Positions 1 to 7,725 of a stretch of DNA of 11,629 bases are shown piece by piece. Each line of letters begins with the position of its first letter. The first letter of the stretch is position 1. The notes under the pieces are model-generated. The model searched no databases, was not told the origin of the DNA, and worked only from the letters and a program-made list of their open reading frames with translations. The stretch lies in assembly GCA_002694945.1 (NCBI GenBank), contig NZNP01000044.1, positions 11,201-22,829 of the forward strand. The letters are read 5' to 3'. The translations under genes were made by a program, and so were the position numbers. The stretch is from Gammaproteobacteria bacterium. Its GTDB lineage: Bacteria; Pseudomonadota; Gammaproteobacteria; Pseudomonadales; Azotimanducaceae.

Positions 1-1888
1 CTGCACTCGCTAGAATAGACTCTTCGTTCACCATTTTTATTATACGAACCTTTTTGTCGTGACCAATAAGTAAACCATAGTAACGGCGCATACCCTGGAC
101 TCTAGCGGCTATACCCGCAGCTTTGGCCATGTGAGGAGTAACATCCGCCGTCACTGTATAGTTCCGCCAGTCCCGTGTACCTTGAACAATCAGCCCGCGC
201 CCCTCGTTCTGCATTAACCGAAATGACTCGGCAAAGGTCCATAGCTCATCAACACCGTTGACCCAAGCACGACGCCACATCGCAGACGGATGCTTACCTT
301 TCGGTGTATCCGGTTGTCGAAAAGTGACCTCAGGTTCTCCCGACCAAGAAAGATAATCTAGGAAGACCACACCACCTTCAGGCAATTCAACACCAATTTC
401 GAAAACCGGCTGGACCGAGGGAACCGGCATACTGAAAGTAACACCTGATTCATTTAATTGAGCAGGCTCACCGCGACTGATAACCACTTCGTCATCACCG
501 CCATAAGACGCAAGGTAAAGATTAGCAGAACCGGAACCGCTGATCCGACCATTAATTGTCTGTCCAGGGTAGACCCTCGGTGACGCCATCAAAGCATAAC
601 CTTTACCATCGAAATAACGCGCAATATCGACTGAAGGTGTAAACACCGGTGTACCAAATCTTGTTTCAGCATCACCCTGCAGACGCAGAGTACGTTTTCC
701 CGTGGAACTGTGGCCTTCAACGTTTTCAATTTCGCCGGTTCCGGAAGTTATGGTGAAACCCTGCACCGAGCCCGGAAATTCGAAGTGAAATGGCGCATTG
801 CCCTTCGGCTGCCAAAGCTCTTCAGCTGCAAGTGCCCTTCCGGAATTGATAATCTCGACGGCTTCCCTGGCACAATCTGAAATGCCCCAGGTTGGATCGG
901 CTGTCGGAATATAAATTCTATCGGCTACGGGACCGCGCCAATCAGCACCCTTGTTTAGCCCAAGATCTATGCCCTGTAAACCATTCTTAATTCCCATAAG
1001 ACAACCGACGTTGCCCGAGTTACAGTCGGTGTCCCAGCCGCAGGTATTAATGATTTTCATAGTTTCAGAAAAGTCATTCTCGCCATGCAAAAGTGAATGA
1101 ATGATCAATCCATGGTTAGGCACCATATGGCAATTCCCGCCGTACTTATCGTATCCATAGTTGGCTGCTAGTATCTCTCGAGTGGCACGCCAATCTGGTT
1201 CTTTTGCATGCCAGGTACGAACGTCGTCAATTAATTTACGTATGACTGAATCCTGTGGAATATAGTCAAGTGCCGTGTCTAGGAGTTTATTGGTATCTTG
1301 CTCAACGAACGCCATAGCCTCTAGAACTGCCATGACAATGGCGCCGTATACTGCTTCACCGTCATGACTGACTCTCGCAGCTTTTTCAGAAAGCGCTGCG
1401 GCTTGATCAGGATCACCAGGTGAAACCATTGCCCAGCCATCGATAAAAATCTGCGCACCTATCTGCTCAGAGACGACCTTGCCGTTTAGCGCCATAGAAC
1501 CGCTATCGGGAGCTTGTACGCCGTTTTTCAATCGGAGATAGGCTGTATGTTCTGTTGAATTGCCAAGTCCGCCCCACCACAAAATTGTGCGCTTCTCGAT
1601 CAGGTAGTTAAGCCAAGTTTCACCGATCTGCTGAGCAGTTATATCAACATCAAAGTGATTATCTGCCAGCGCTCTGACAAAAGTGAATGTCCCAGAAATG
1701 TCATCGTCGGTGACAATAAGGGGTACATTTAACTTGTTGTGAACGTAGTACTCGATATCACCCAGTTGCTCTTGGATTTTCTCATAGGTCCAGCCCTCAA
1801 ACGGTCGACCCAAATAAACACCGATAACCTTTCCAAGCACACCGGCATAAACGCGTTCAGCATAATCATTCGGTAAAGGAACACTCAT
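1..1888 (-). CDS. ADP-ribosylglycohydrolase-family protein with C-terminal lectin-like region (3' end cut by window)
   Basis: My translation from ATG at 1888 stays open to base 1: 629 codons, C-terminus missing. Residues about 8-320 are the ARH all-helical fold. DDD at 61-63 and GWDTDCN at 284-290 match the paired acidic motifs that hold the two metal ions in ARH enzymes; SHDGEAVYGA near 174-183 is also typical. Family members hydrolyse N- or O-glycosidic bonds to ADP-ribose or related ribosides. From about 370 the protein becomes beta-rich; the last visible part (WRNYTVTADVTPH, then GIAARVQGMRRYYGLLIG) resembles concanavalin/LamG-like modules that bind or process carbohydrate. No signal peptide, so probably cytoplasmic. 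The start has only a weak purine stretch before it. It is divergent from the GldA-type dehydrogenase and shares with it a palindrome at 1955-1970. The family call is firm. The substrate is unknown, and the sugar-enzyme neighbours suggest a small metabolite rather than ADP-ribosylated protein. Confidence 0.88.
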   Translation of the reverse strand, partial: MSVPLPNDYAERVYAGVLGKVIGVYLGRPFEGWTYEKIQEQLGDIEYYVHNKLNVPLIVTDDDISGTFTFVRALADNHFDVDITAQQIGETWLNYLIEKRTILWWGGLGNSTEHTAYLRLKNGVQAPDSGSMALNGKVVSEQIGAQIFIDGWAMVSPGDPDQAAALSEKAARVSHDGEAVYGAIVMAVLEAMAFVEQDTNKLLDTALDYIPQDSVIRKLIDDVRTWHAKEPDWRATREILAANYGYDKYGGNCHMVPNHGLIIHSLLHGENDFSETMKIINTCGWDTDCNSGNVGCLMGIKNGLQGIDLGLNKGADWRGPVADRIYIPTADPTWGISDCAREAVEIINSGRALAAEELWQPKGNAPFHFEFPGSVQGFTITSGTGEIENVEGHSSTGKRTLRLQGDAETRFGTPVFTPSVDIARYFDGKGYALMASPRVYPGQTINGRISGSGSANLYLASYGGDDEVVISRGEPAQLNESGVTFSMPVPSVQPVFEIGVELPEGGVVFLDYLSWSGEPEVTFRQPDTPKGKHPSAMWRRAWVNGVDELWTFAESFRLMQNEGRGLIVQGTRDWRNYTVTADVTPHMAKAAGIAARVQGMRRYYGLLIGHDKKVRIIKMVNEESILASA

Positions 1889-1954
1889 AACTGCACCCTG
1901 ACTACAGATAATGAACGACTATATCAGGCCCAAGTAGGCACCGTCAGACAGAAC

Positions 1955-1970
1955 TGGGTGAACTCACCCA
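1955..1970. promoter_or_regulatory. Perfect inverted repeat, candidate operator between divergent genes
   Basis: TGGGTGA-AC-TCACCCA: two perfect 7-bp arms separated by 2 nt. It sits 66 nt upstream of the ARH start (1888) and 64 nt upstream of the dehydrogenase start (2035), in the only region that can hold promoters for both. The same half-site recurs in the other three promoter regions of the window. A dimeric regulator binding site is inferred; I do not recognise the regulator family from the consensus. Confidence 0.6.
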
Positions 1971-2034
1971 TTTTGCTTTCGTCTTAACTATCTATCTTTG
2001 GTAAATTTGCCATGACCTTTAACTGAGCCAAAAA

Positions 2035-3219
2035 ATGTCCGACAAACCGTATACGCCGCGAGCATTTTTCAGTGGCTTCGACGATGCACTGCCTAGAGTC
2101 TTACTTTCTCCACAAAAATATGTCCAAGGACCTGGCTTGCTCGATCGACTTGGTGATCACCTTGCACTATTGTCAGTCAGGCGTGCAGCAGTACTCGGCT
2201 CAGAACGCTGCCTTGCAAACGAAGGCAAGAAAGCCATCGAAAGCATGAAAAGAGCAGAGATAGATGTGGTCATCGCCCAGTTTCACGGTGAGTGTTCGGT
2301 ACTAGAGATTGAGGCTCAGGTGAGAGCTCTCCAATCTTCTCAGATCGACTACCTGATAGCACTGGGTGGCGGCAAAACAGTTGATGCTGGTAAGTGCATC
2401 GCACACCGGCTAAACGTGCCTTCTGTTGTAGCACCAACGCTAGCATCGAATGACGCACCCTGCTCTGCTCTTTCAGTAGTCTATACACCAGAGGGGGTCC
2501 AGGAATCGGTTGAGTACTTTGCTCGCAGCCCTAGCCTGGTAATCGTTGACACAAACGTAGTTGCTGAGGCGGACGAGCGTTATCTGGTCGCAGGTATGGG
2601 GGATGCCATCGCAACATGGTACGAGGCTAGGATTTGCCAGAGTAATCCAAAAGCTATCACACCGGCCGGGGCGCGTCCGTCACTAGCCGCGTACGCCATC
2701 AGCGAAATCTGCGCACAGACAATTTATGAAGTTGGCGAAGCAGCCGCTGAGTCGGTTGCTGTGAATAAAAACGATGATAACGTCGAAAAAGTTGTGGAGG
2801 CAAACACCCTGCTCAGCGGGATTGGTTTTGAAAGCGGCGGTCTTGCTATGGTTCATCCACTTGCACTAGCCTACACACGCATCGATCGCGTCCACGAAAA
2901 CTATTTACACGGTGAGATCGTCGCCATCAGCACGATGGCTCAACTGGCGTTGGAAAAGTCCGATGACTTAGATAAAGCAGCCAGGTTTTTTTCCCGCGTG
3001 GGATTACCCGTACATCTGGGACAACTTTCCATGTCACCGGAGAACTCGGACGAACTTAAAATCTTGGCTGAAGTGACAATGACTAATCCCAATGCTCACC
3101 ATATGCCCATGAAATTAACTCACGAAATAATAATACAAGCCATCCTCGATGCTCACGAATTCGGGCTTACCATCGCTGATGAATTTGGTGACGAAGCTTA
3201 TCGTCGGCTACACAACTAA
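2035..3219 (+). CDS. GldA-like zinc-dependent glycerol/polyol dehydrogenase
   Basis: 394 aa, a member of the iron/zinc alcohol dehydrogenase superfamily closest to glycerol dehydrogenase, which oxidises glycerol to dihydroxyacetone with NAD. Visible signatures: the dinucleotide-binding GGGK at 111-114, the segment APTLASNDAPCSALSVVYT at 133-151, VAGMGDA with D190, ESGGLA at 266-271, and H274 and H292. D190, H274 and H292 correspond to the Asp-His-His zinc ligands of GldA. About 20 residues precede the point where typical GldA proteins begin (RVLLSPQKYVQG), but ATG at 2035 is the first ATG after an in-frame TAA at 2020, and there is no later good start. No clear Shine-Dalgarno site precedes it. 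It is divergent from the ARH gene and convergent with the dikinase-like gene. Family confident. The true substrate may be another vicinal diol or hydroxyketone, since the context is sugar-related rather than glycerol-specific. Confidence 0.85.
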   Translation: MSDKPYTPRAFFSGFDDALPRVLLSPQKYVQGPGLLDRLGDHLALLSVRRAAVLGSERCLANEGKKAIESMKRAEIDVVIAQFHGECSVLEIEAQVRALQSSQIDYLIALGGGKTVDAGKCIAHRLNVPSVVAPTLASNDAPCSALSVVYTPEGVQESVEYFARSPSLVIVDTNVVAEADERYLVAGMGDAIATWYEARICQSNPKAITPAGARPSLAAYAISEICAQTIYEVGEAAAESVAVNKNDDNVEKVVEANTLLSGIGFESGGLAMVHPLALAYTRIDRVHENYLHGEIVAISTMAQLALEKSDDLDKAARFFSRVGLPVHLGQLSMSPENSDELKILAEVTMTNPNAHHMPMKLTHEIIIQAILDAHEFGLTIADEFGDEAYRRLHN

Positions 3220-3333
3220 ATGATAAACCGATGTAGTTTCAGAGCGAAGATTTCTACTGACCTACAATATTTAATTTGTGAACGACCATCTTTAAAAGAA
3301 TCGTAAGGTATCTGAAAACGCTAGCAGGTTTTT

Positions 3334-6150
3334 TTACGAATCAGATTCCTCGAGGATCATTACTGTTCCCGCGTCACCATCAATCGTAATAGTCTGTCCA
3401 TGCTTGATACGTATGGTACCGTTGCCAACTCCCAAAACTGCTGGAATACCGTATTCCCTCGCAACTATGGAACCATGAGCAAGAATACTACCAACATCTG
3501 TCACTAGACCGACTGCGTTAGCAAATAACTGGGTCCATGCAGGAGTTGTCAATGGACTAACCAAGATACTTCCTGGGGTCATCTTGTCGAATTCAGCCGG
3601 TCCAAGAACAACACTTGCTTTAGCCGTAACAGAACCCGAACTAACCGGGAAACCGCGCATGACATTGCTATCTTCATCATTCTTGATCTGAGTCTCTTTA
3701 AAAGACACCGCGTCGATCTCGCTAGCCAGGGCCGGTAATGTTCCAGGTGGATGATGCTGCTTACAGGCCTCCCTATACTCCCTTAGCTCGGCCGCCAATT
3801 CACCAAGTTCCGGCATTGATCGGTTATGGGACCTCTCACTGATGGCCTGCTCCAACTGGTCAGAAGTCATAAAGAAAACATCGTCTGCCTGCTTGAAAGT
3901 CCCTATTTCAACTAGTCGGCGCCCCAACTCAAATGCCATTGGTCGTAGAATCGACCAGGTATAACCAAACATGAAGGCAACTTCTTCCCGAATAAAGTTG
4001 TACTTATATGCCAGCCACAACCTGAAACGGAACTGCCAATACTCCAGACCATTCAGCAATTCACCAATTTCCTTCATTTTCTGTTGCCTGATAGCAGCAG
4101 TCTTTTTGGATTGGTTCTCTGGATGGTAGTCTTTATCTCTCACCATACCTTTCAAAGAGGCAAATAACGCTGACGGATCCTCCATCTGGGTAGGCTCTAG
4201 AAAGTCCATGCTGTAACCTTGGTGACCATATGTTTTCAGGTATTTTTCTAACGCCGACACTACCTTGGATCCTTTATGATGATCTCGCAAAGCCTGCATC
4301 AAAAATTGGGAGGGCACCACCAACACGGTGTAAGTCAGGTCTTTATCGGCACGAACCAGATTGGCGATCTCGAACAAATCTAGATTCGATTGCATAGTTT
4401 TAGATTCAATACCAGTCAGGAACTGACCGCTTATAAAATTATGCTTCGGAAGTACCTCCCGAAGAAAACATTGCAGTTGGTCATCAGTAGATTTAGCGAC
4501 ACCAAAGGTATGGCTTGACCCACCAGACCAGTAATGCCCTTCTTCGATACCCATATCGACTACCCCCTCAAGCAAAGTTTCATCAGAAGCTGATGCAACA
4601 TCAACTGCTCGCCATTTATTAGCGACCGCTTTAAGACGTGGTTGGCTATCTTCGTACCAGGATTTGACTTGGCGATCATTCTGCGTCGTATGGTTGAAGG
4701 CTATATAGGTGGGGTTGTTGCTCTCCGGCATAGTGATTAACGCGTCAAGGCTCTCAGATTCATTGTCGAGGTACCACTCATTGAAAGCAGCTCGATCTAG
4801 CTCATTCAGACTTTCTTTAAAAGGCTGTAAATCTGGTATCGCCACTTTGGCTGACGCCTGCTTCGATTGTTTAATCTGATCTTCAAAAGCTTTGAATTCG
4901 GCAACTTCTATATCTCCTTCAGCAATTTCGCGAGGATCCTCCTTCTCTCTTTCTCGTCTCTCTGCCTCAGCAATGATCTGAGGCCAGTCGAAGCGCTGAT
5001 AGGCAAATCCATTAACGGTAACGAACATAGGTCCACCGCCGACCATCAAACTTTCAGGTCTTGGCGATTCGAGACCTCGGGTCAGATACAACTCTTCGAA
5101 CAACGGACATATAGGGTCCGGCATATTTTCTACAATCTGGCGCCTACTGACGAATCTGGCGGGGGGTGAAGGCACCCATTCAAGTTCAATGGGTTGCGCG
5201 GGTAAGTTGGTAATGGGCCGAGACTGCAATAGGTGCAACTGACCGTCACAAAATGCCCATTCAATATCCTGGGGAACATCTTCGTAAAGCGATTCAACTT
5301 TCAGGGCAGTTTCGCACAACTCTTGCAACTGAGTATCGGTCAACGACGAAACTTCACGATCTTTATCCCTTACCTCTTGGAGCTTAACTCCCTGATCACC
5401 GTCATACACAATCTGATGGTCCTTAGGGCCTAAGGTAATCTCAATATCAGTCAGATCGTTTCTGTTAACGACGAAAGTATCAGGCGTCACCTGACCCCCA
5501 ACCACCGCTTCGCCCAGACCAAAACTAGCATTGATAATAAGTTCACCTCGCTCGCCAGTAGCGGGATTACTTGTGAACAAGATACCGGAGACCTCTGATG
5601 GCACCATCACTTGAACGACCACCGCCATCACCACGCTGTCCTGCGGAATACCATTCTGGTGTCTATAACTAAGGGCCTGCGCAGTCCATAAAGATGCCCA
5701 GCAGTTTCGAACCGCTTCTATTACTGCGTCAGCACCACGAACATTGAGGAAAGTTTCCTGCTGACCAGCAAACGAAAAACCTGGGAGGTCTTCCGCGTTC
5801 GCTGAAGAACGCACCGCAACCGAGAGATCATCTTGGTTCAAGTCGGCATAAGCCAATCTAATTTCTTCAGCAATCGCTGGCCCCATCGCAGTCGACAAAA
5901 TAAGATCTTTTATCGCCGCGGAACTTGAATCAAATACGGGATAGCCGTCACGTAGTTCCGCCTTCGCCAATTCCAGGATCTGAGTCTGAAGTTCGTTAAT
6001 GGAGACATAAGATCTATAAGCATCAGCCGTCACCAGAAAACCACTAGGGACGGCAAAGCCGGCACAAGCCATCCTTGCCAGCGACCTGCCTTTCCCGCCA
6101 ATCAGCTCGAGAGAATCTTGAGTCGTTTTTATTTCAGTTGTGAAGACCAT
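3334..6150 (-). CDS. PEP-synthase-like phosphotransferase, rifampin-phosphotransferase (RPH) domain order
   Basis: 938 aa. Residues 1-315 form a PEP/pyruvate-dikinase ATP-grasp module: GGKG at 18-21, AVRSSANAEDLPGFSFAGQQ at 112-131, GILFTSNP at 189-196, DIEW with E297 and the closing QSRPIT at 309-314. Residues about 330-820 are a long helical middle region starting with NMPDPICPL (342-350), where RPH has its acceptor-binding domain. Residues 830-935 form the swivelling PEP-utiliser domain with H892 in SILAHGSIVAREYGIPAVLG, the phosphorylated histidine. In this family ATP donates its beta-phosphate to an acceptor through phospho-His. All catalytic hallmarks are present, so it should be active. 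It is somewhat longer than RPH (about 865 aa), with the excess in the middle region. True PEP synthase is unlikely because its C-terminal PEP-binding barrel is absent. The acceptor is unknown: an antibiotic or a pathway intermediate are both possible. Start ATG, no evident Shine-Dalgarno site. Divergent from the GH32 gene. Confidence 0.85.
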   Translation of the reverse strand: MVFTTEIKTTQDSLELIGGKGRSLARMACAGFAVPSGFLVTADAYRSYVSINELQTQILELAKAELRDGYPVFDSSSAAIKDLILSTAMGPAIAEEIRLAYADLNQDDLSVAVRSSANAEDLPGFSFAGQQETFLNVRGADAVIEAVRNCWASLWTAQALSYRHQNGIPQDSVVMAVVVQVMVPSEVSGILFTSNPATGERGELIINASFGLGEAVVGGQVTPDTFVVNRNDLTDIEITLGPKDHQIVYDGDQGVKLQEVRDKDREVSSLTDTQLQELCETALKVESLYEDVPQDIEWAFCDGQLHLLQSRPITNLPAQPIELEWVPSPPARFVSRRQIVENMPDPICPLFEELYLTRGLESPRPESLMVGGGPMFVTVNGFAYQRFDWPQIIAEAERREREKEDPREIAEGDIEVAEFKAFEDQIKQSKQASAKVAIPDLQPFKESLNELDRAAFNEWYLDNESESLDALITMPESNNPTYIAFNHTTQNDRQVKSWYEDSQPRLKAVANKWRAVDVASASDETLLEGVVDMGIEEGHYWSGGSSHTFGVAKSTDDQLQCFLREVLPKHNFISGQFLTGIESKTMQSNLDLFEIANLVRADKDLTYTVLVVPSQFLMQALRDHHKGSKVVSALEKYLKTYGHQGYSMDFLEPTQMEDPSALFASLKGMVRDKDYHPENQSKKTAAIRQQKMKEIGELLNGLEYWQFRFRLWLAYKYNFIREEVAFMFGYTWSILRPMAFELGRRLVEIGTFKQADDVFFMTSDQLEQAISERSHNRSMPELGELAAELREYREACKQHHPPGTLPALASEIDAVSFKETQIKNDEDSNVMRGFPVSSGSVTAKASVVLGPAEFDKMTPGSILVSPLTTPAWTQLFANAVGLVTDVGSILAHGSIVAREYGIPAVLGVGNGTIRIKHGQTITIDGDAGTVMILEESDS

Positions 6151-6171
6151 CGGTTCGTTTTAATCAGACAA

Positions 6172-6199
6172 GCGCCGTAATTTTCTCTCGACGCGGCGC
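6172..6199. repeat. GC-rich inverted repeat upstream of the dikinase-like gene
   Basis: Arms GCGCCG (6172-6177) and CGGCGC (6194-6199) are perfect complements 16 nt apart, 22-49 nt upstream of the dikinase-like start at 6150. It could be a weak hairpin in the leader of that gene or a separate regulator site. Six-bp arms can arise by chance. Confidence 0.3.
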
Positions 6200-6221
6200 C
6201 ATTTGAAAAGTTAGACCTTTA

Positions 6222-6236
6222 AAAACCCACCCATTT
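6222..6236. promoter_or_regulatory. CACCCA-type candidate operator upstream of dikinase-like and GH32 genes
   Basis: AAAACCCACCCATTT carries the half-site CACCCATTT also present in the palindrome at 1955-1970. It lies in the divergent region between the starts at 6150 (minus) and 6239 or 6311 (plus). An almost identical element in opposite orientation directly follows the GH32 stop codon (7664-7677). If the GH32 promoter proposed at 6239-6267 is real, this site sits just upstream of its -35 box, a position used by activators. Confidence 0.5.
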
Positions 6237-6238
6237 CA

Positions 6239-6267
6239 TTGATGCAAAGGGGCAATGATTTTATATC
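6239..6267 (+). promoter_or_regulatory. Possible sigma70-type promoter for the GH32 gene
   Basis: TTGATG (6239-6244) and TATATC (6262-6267) are separated by 17 nt and resemble -35 and -10 boxes. This would place transcription initiation near 6274, inside the longest possible GH32 reading frame, and would favour the shorter TTG start at 6311. It is based on consensus resemblance only. Confidence 0.3.
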
Positions 6268-7663
6268 GCAGTTTCTATATTGTAATGACATACCTACTTG
6301 GACCAGATTTTTGACGGAAATATATAAAGAACTCCACCGGCCACAATTTCATTTCACCGCCCGACAGAATTGGATCAATGATCCCAACGGACTAGTCTAC
6401 AAGGATGGCATTTGGCATCTATTCTTTCAGCACAATATAGAAGCAACAGTCTGGGGCAAGATGTGGTGGGGACATGCTGTCAGCGACGACTTGCTGCACT
6501 GGAAGCAAGTAGATCATGCACTATATCCGGATGAAACTGGAACCATGTTTTCGGGCTCGGCAGTAGTAGATCATAATGACACCGCAGGATTCGGAGCCGG
6601 CACCATCCTCATTTTCTATACGGCTGCCGGTATGCACGCAGATCCAATTGCACCCTTCACACAGTGTCTCGCTGTCAGCACAGATAATGGAGTCTCTTTC
6701 ACCAAGTTCGAAGGAAACCCTATCGTCAATTGGATTGAAGCAGACAATCGAGACCCCAAAGTAAGCTGGCATGAGGCATCACAGCAGTGGGTTATGGCAT
6801 TGTATCTGGATGCAGACCGATATTGCCTTTTGACCTCGACAGATGCGCTTAATTGGCAAAAGATCCAAAATCTCGAACTTCTAGGTGATCGCGAGTGTCC
6901 GGACTTCTTTCCTTTAACCGATGATACCGGGCGAGAGCACTGGGTTTTTTCCGGAGCCTGCGGTAACTACGTACTCGGAACCTTTGACGGTATTAACTTT
7001 GAACCACTAACACCAGTGAAACGAATGGAACATGGCACCAACGGCTACGCGGCTCAAACCTGGAGCAATTCACCGGATAGCCGAAAAATCCAGATTAGCT
7101 GGATGGCGTCCGGCCTTTACCCAGAGATGCCCTTTAATCAGCAGCTTTCCATACCCGTTGAACTGGGGCTAAAGGGCTACGGCGAGAATCTGCACATTAC
7201 GCGTTGGCCGATTCGAGAAGTTGAGTCCTTAAGGAGATCTTCCTTCAAGACCGACAGACAAATAATTTCAAAGGCCACCCCTTTTTACCCTGAAACAAAT
7301 GCAAAGCTCTTTGACGTTGAATTCAAACTGACAAAGAAAGATGCTCAGTATTTTTATGTCGTCGTTCGAGGTCAGCCACTGGTGTTCAACTTTATCGAGA
7401 ACGAACTGAACTTCAGGCCGAGCGGCCAATTCAAAGGTCTTGAGGACAGAAAAGCTAGCCCACTGCCCGTGGGTGAGCACTTGAAGGTCAGACTACTGAT
7501 CGACGTAACCTCGCTCGAGGTTTTTTTAAACGATGGTGAGTTTTCAGCGTCATTTTGCTATCTCCCTGATGGTCACATCCACCCACTAAGCCTACAAGCA
7601 TATAGTGGAAACCCCGTTGTAACGGATTTTGTCCTACATGAGATGAACTCGATTTGGGAGTAA
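6239..7663 (+). CDS. Glycoside hydrolase family 32 beta-fructosidase (invertase/levanase/inulinase type)
   Basis: 474 aa from TTG at 6239; ATG at 6242 is the next codon. GH32 enzymes release fructose from sucrose, levan, inulin or fructosylated compounds with retention. The catalytic triad is visible: nucleophile D48 in WINDPNG (45-51), transition-state stabiliser D172 in RDPK, and acid/base E219 in ECPDF. FSGS (104-107) is also a family block. A five-bladed propeller spans roughly 33-325, followed by the usual C-terminal beta-sandwich. The catalytic domain begins at ELHRPQFHF (31-39), so the first ~25 residues are atypical. TTG at 6311 would give MTEIYKELHRP, a 450-aa protein whose start fits homologues better. 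Neither start has a strong ribosome site. No signal peptide, so a small imported substrate is likely rather than extracellular polymer. The exact fructoside cannot be told. Confidence 0.92.
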   Translation: MMQRGNDFISQFLYCNDIPTWTRFLTEIYKELHRPQFHFTARQNWINDPNGLVYKDGIWHLFFQHNIEATVWGKMWWGHAVSDDLLHWKQVDHALYPDETGTMFSGSAVVDHNDTAGFGAGTILIFYTAAGMHADPIAPFTQCLAVSTDNGVSFTKFEGNPIVNWIEADNRDPKVSWHEASQQWVMALYLDADRYCLLTSTDALNWQKIQNLELLGDRECPDFFPLTDDTGREHWVFSGACGNYVLGTFDGINFEPLTPVKRMEHGTNGYAAQTWSNSPDSRKIQISWMASGLYPEMPFNQQLSIPVELGLKGYGENLHITRWPIREVESLRRSSFKTDRQIISKATPFYPETNAKLFDVEFKLTKKDAQYFYVVVRGQPLVFNFIENELNFRPSGQFKGLEDRKASPLPVGEHLKVRLLIDVTSLEVFLNDGEFSASFCYLPDGHIHPLSLQAYSGNPVVTDFVLHEMNSIWE

Positions 7664-7677
7664 AAATGGGTGGTTTT
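7664..7677. promoter_or_regulatory. TGGGTG-type candidate operator upstream of the metallophosphoesterase gene
   Basis: AAATGGGTGGTTTT directly follows the GH32 stop codon. It is the reverse complement of the element at 6222-6236 except for one missing G, giving 14 of 15 positions. Relative to its downstream gene (start 7726, 48 nt away) it has the same orientation as the 6222-6236 element has relative to the dikinase-like gene. This suggests a promoter-linked site, so the phosphoesterase may have its own promoter in the 62-nt gap. Confidence 0.5.
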
Positions 7678-7725
7678 AATTCACTGCCACTTCCTTACAC
7701 CGAACAGCGAAAATAAGCTTCGTAC

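Noticed and set aside
3315..3335. AAAAC/GTTTT stem followed by a T run between the convergent dehydrogenase and dikinase-like genes, as a terminator
   Set aside because: The stem is only 5 bp, mostly A/T pairs, with an 8-nt loop; too weak to call an intrinsic terminator, although a bidirectional terminator would be expected here.
4867..5169. Open reading frame of 100 codons on the plus strand within the dikinase-like gene, and similar overlapping frames elsewhere
   Set aside because: Antisense to strongly conserved coding sequence, with no ribosome site and no recognisable protein features; treated as shadow frames.
3334..6150. Annotation as phosphoenolpyruvate synthase (PpsA)
   Set aside because: The C-terminal PEP/pyruvate-binding barrel that follows the histidine domain in PpsA is missing; the His domain is at the very C-terminus as in RPH.
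6222..7677. Inverted repeats around the GH32 gene as terminal repeats of an insertion sequence
   Set aside because: No transposase is encoded between them, no target-site duplication is visible outside them, and the same half-site recurs at other promoters.
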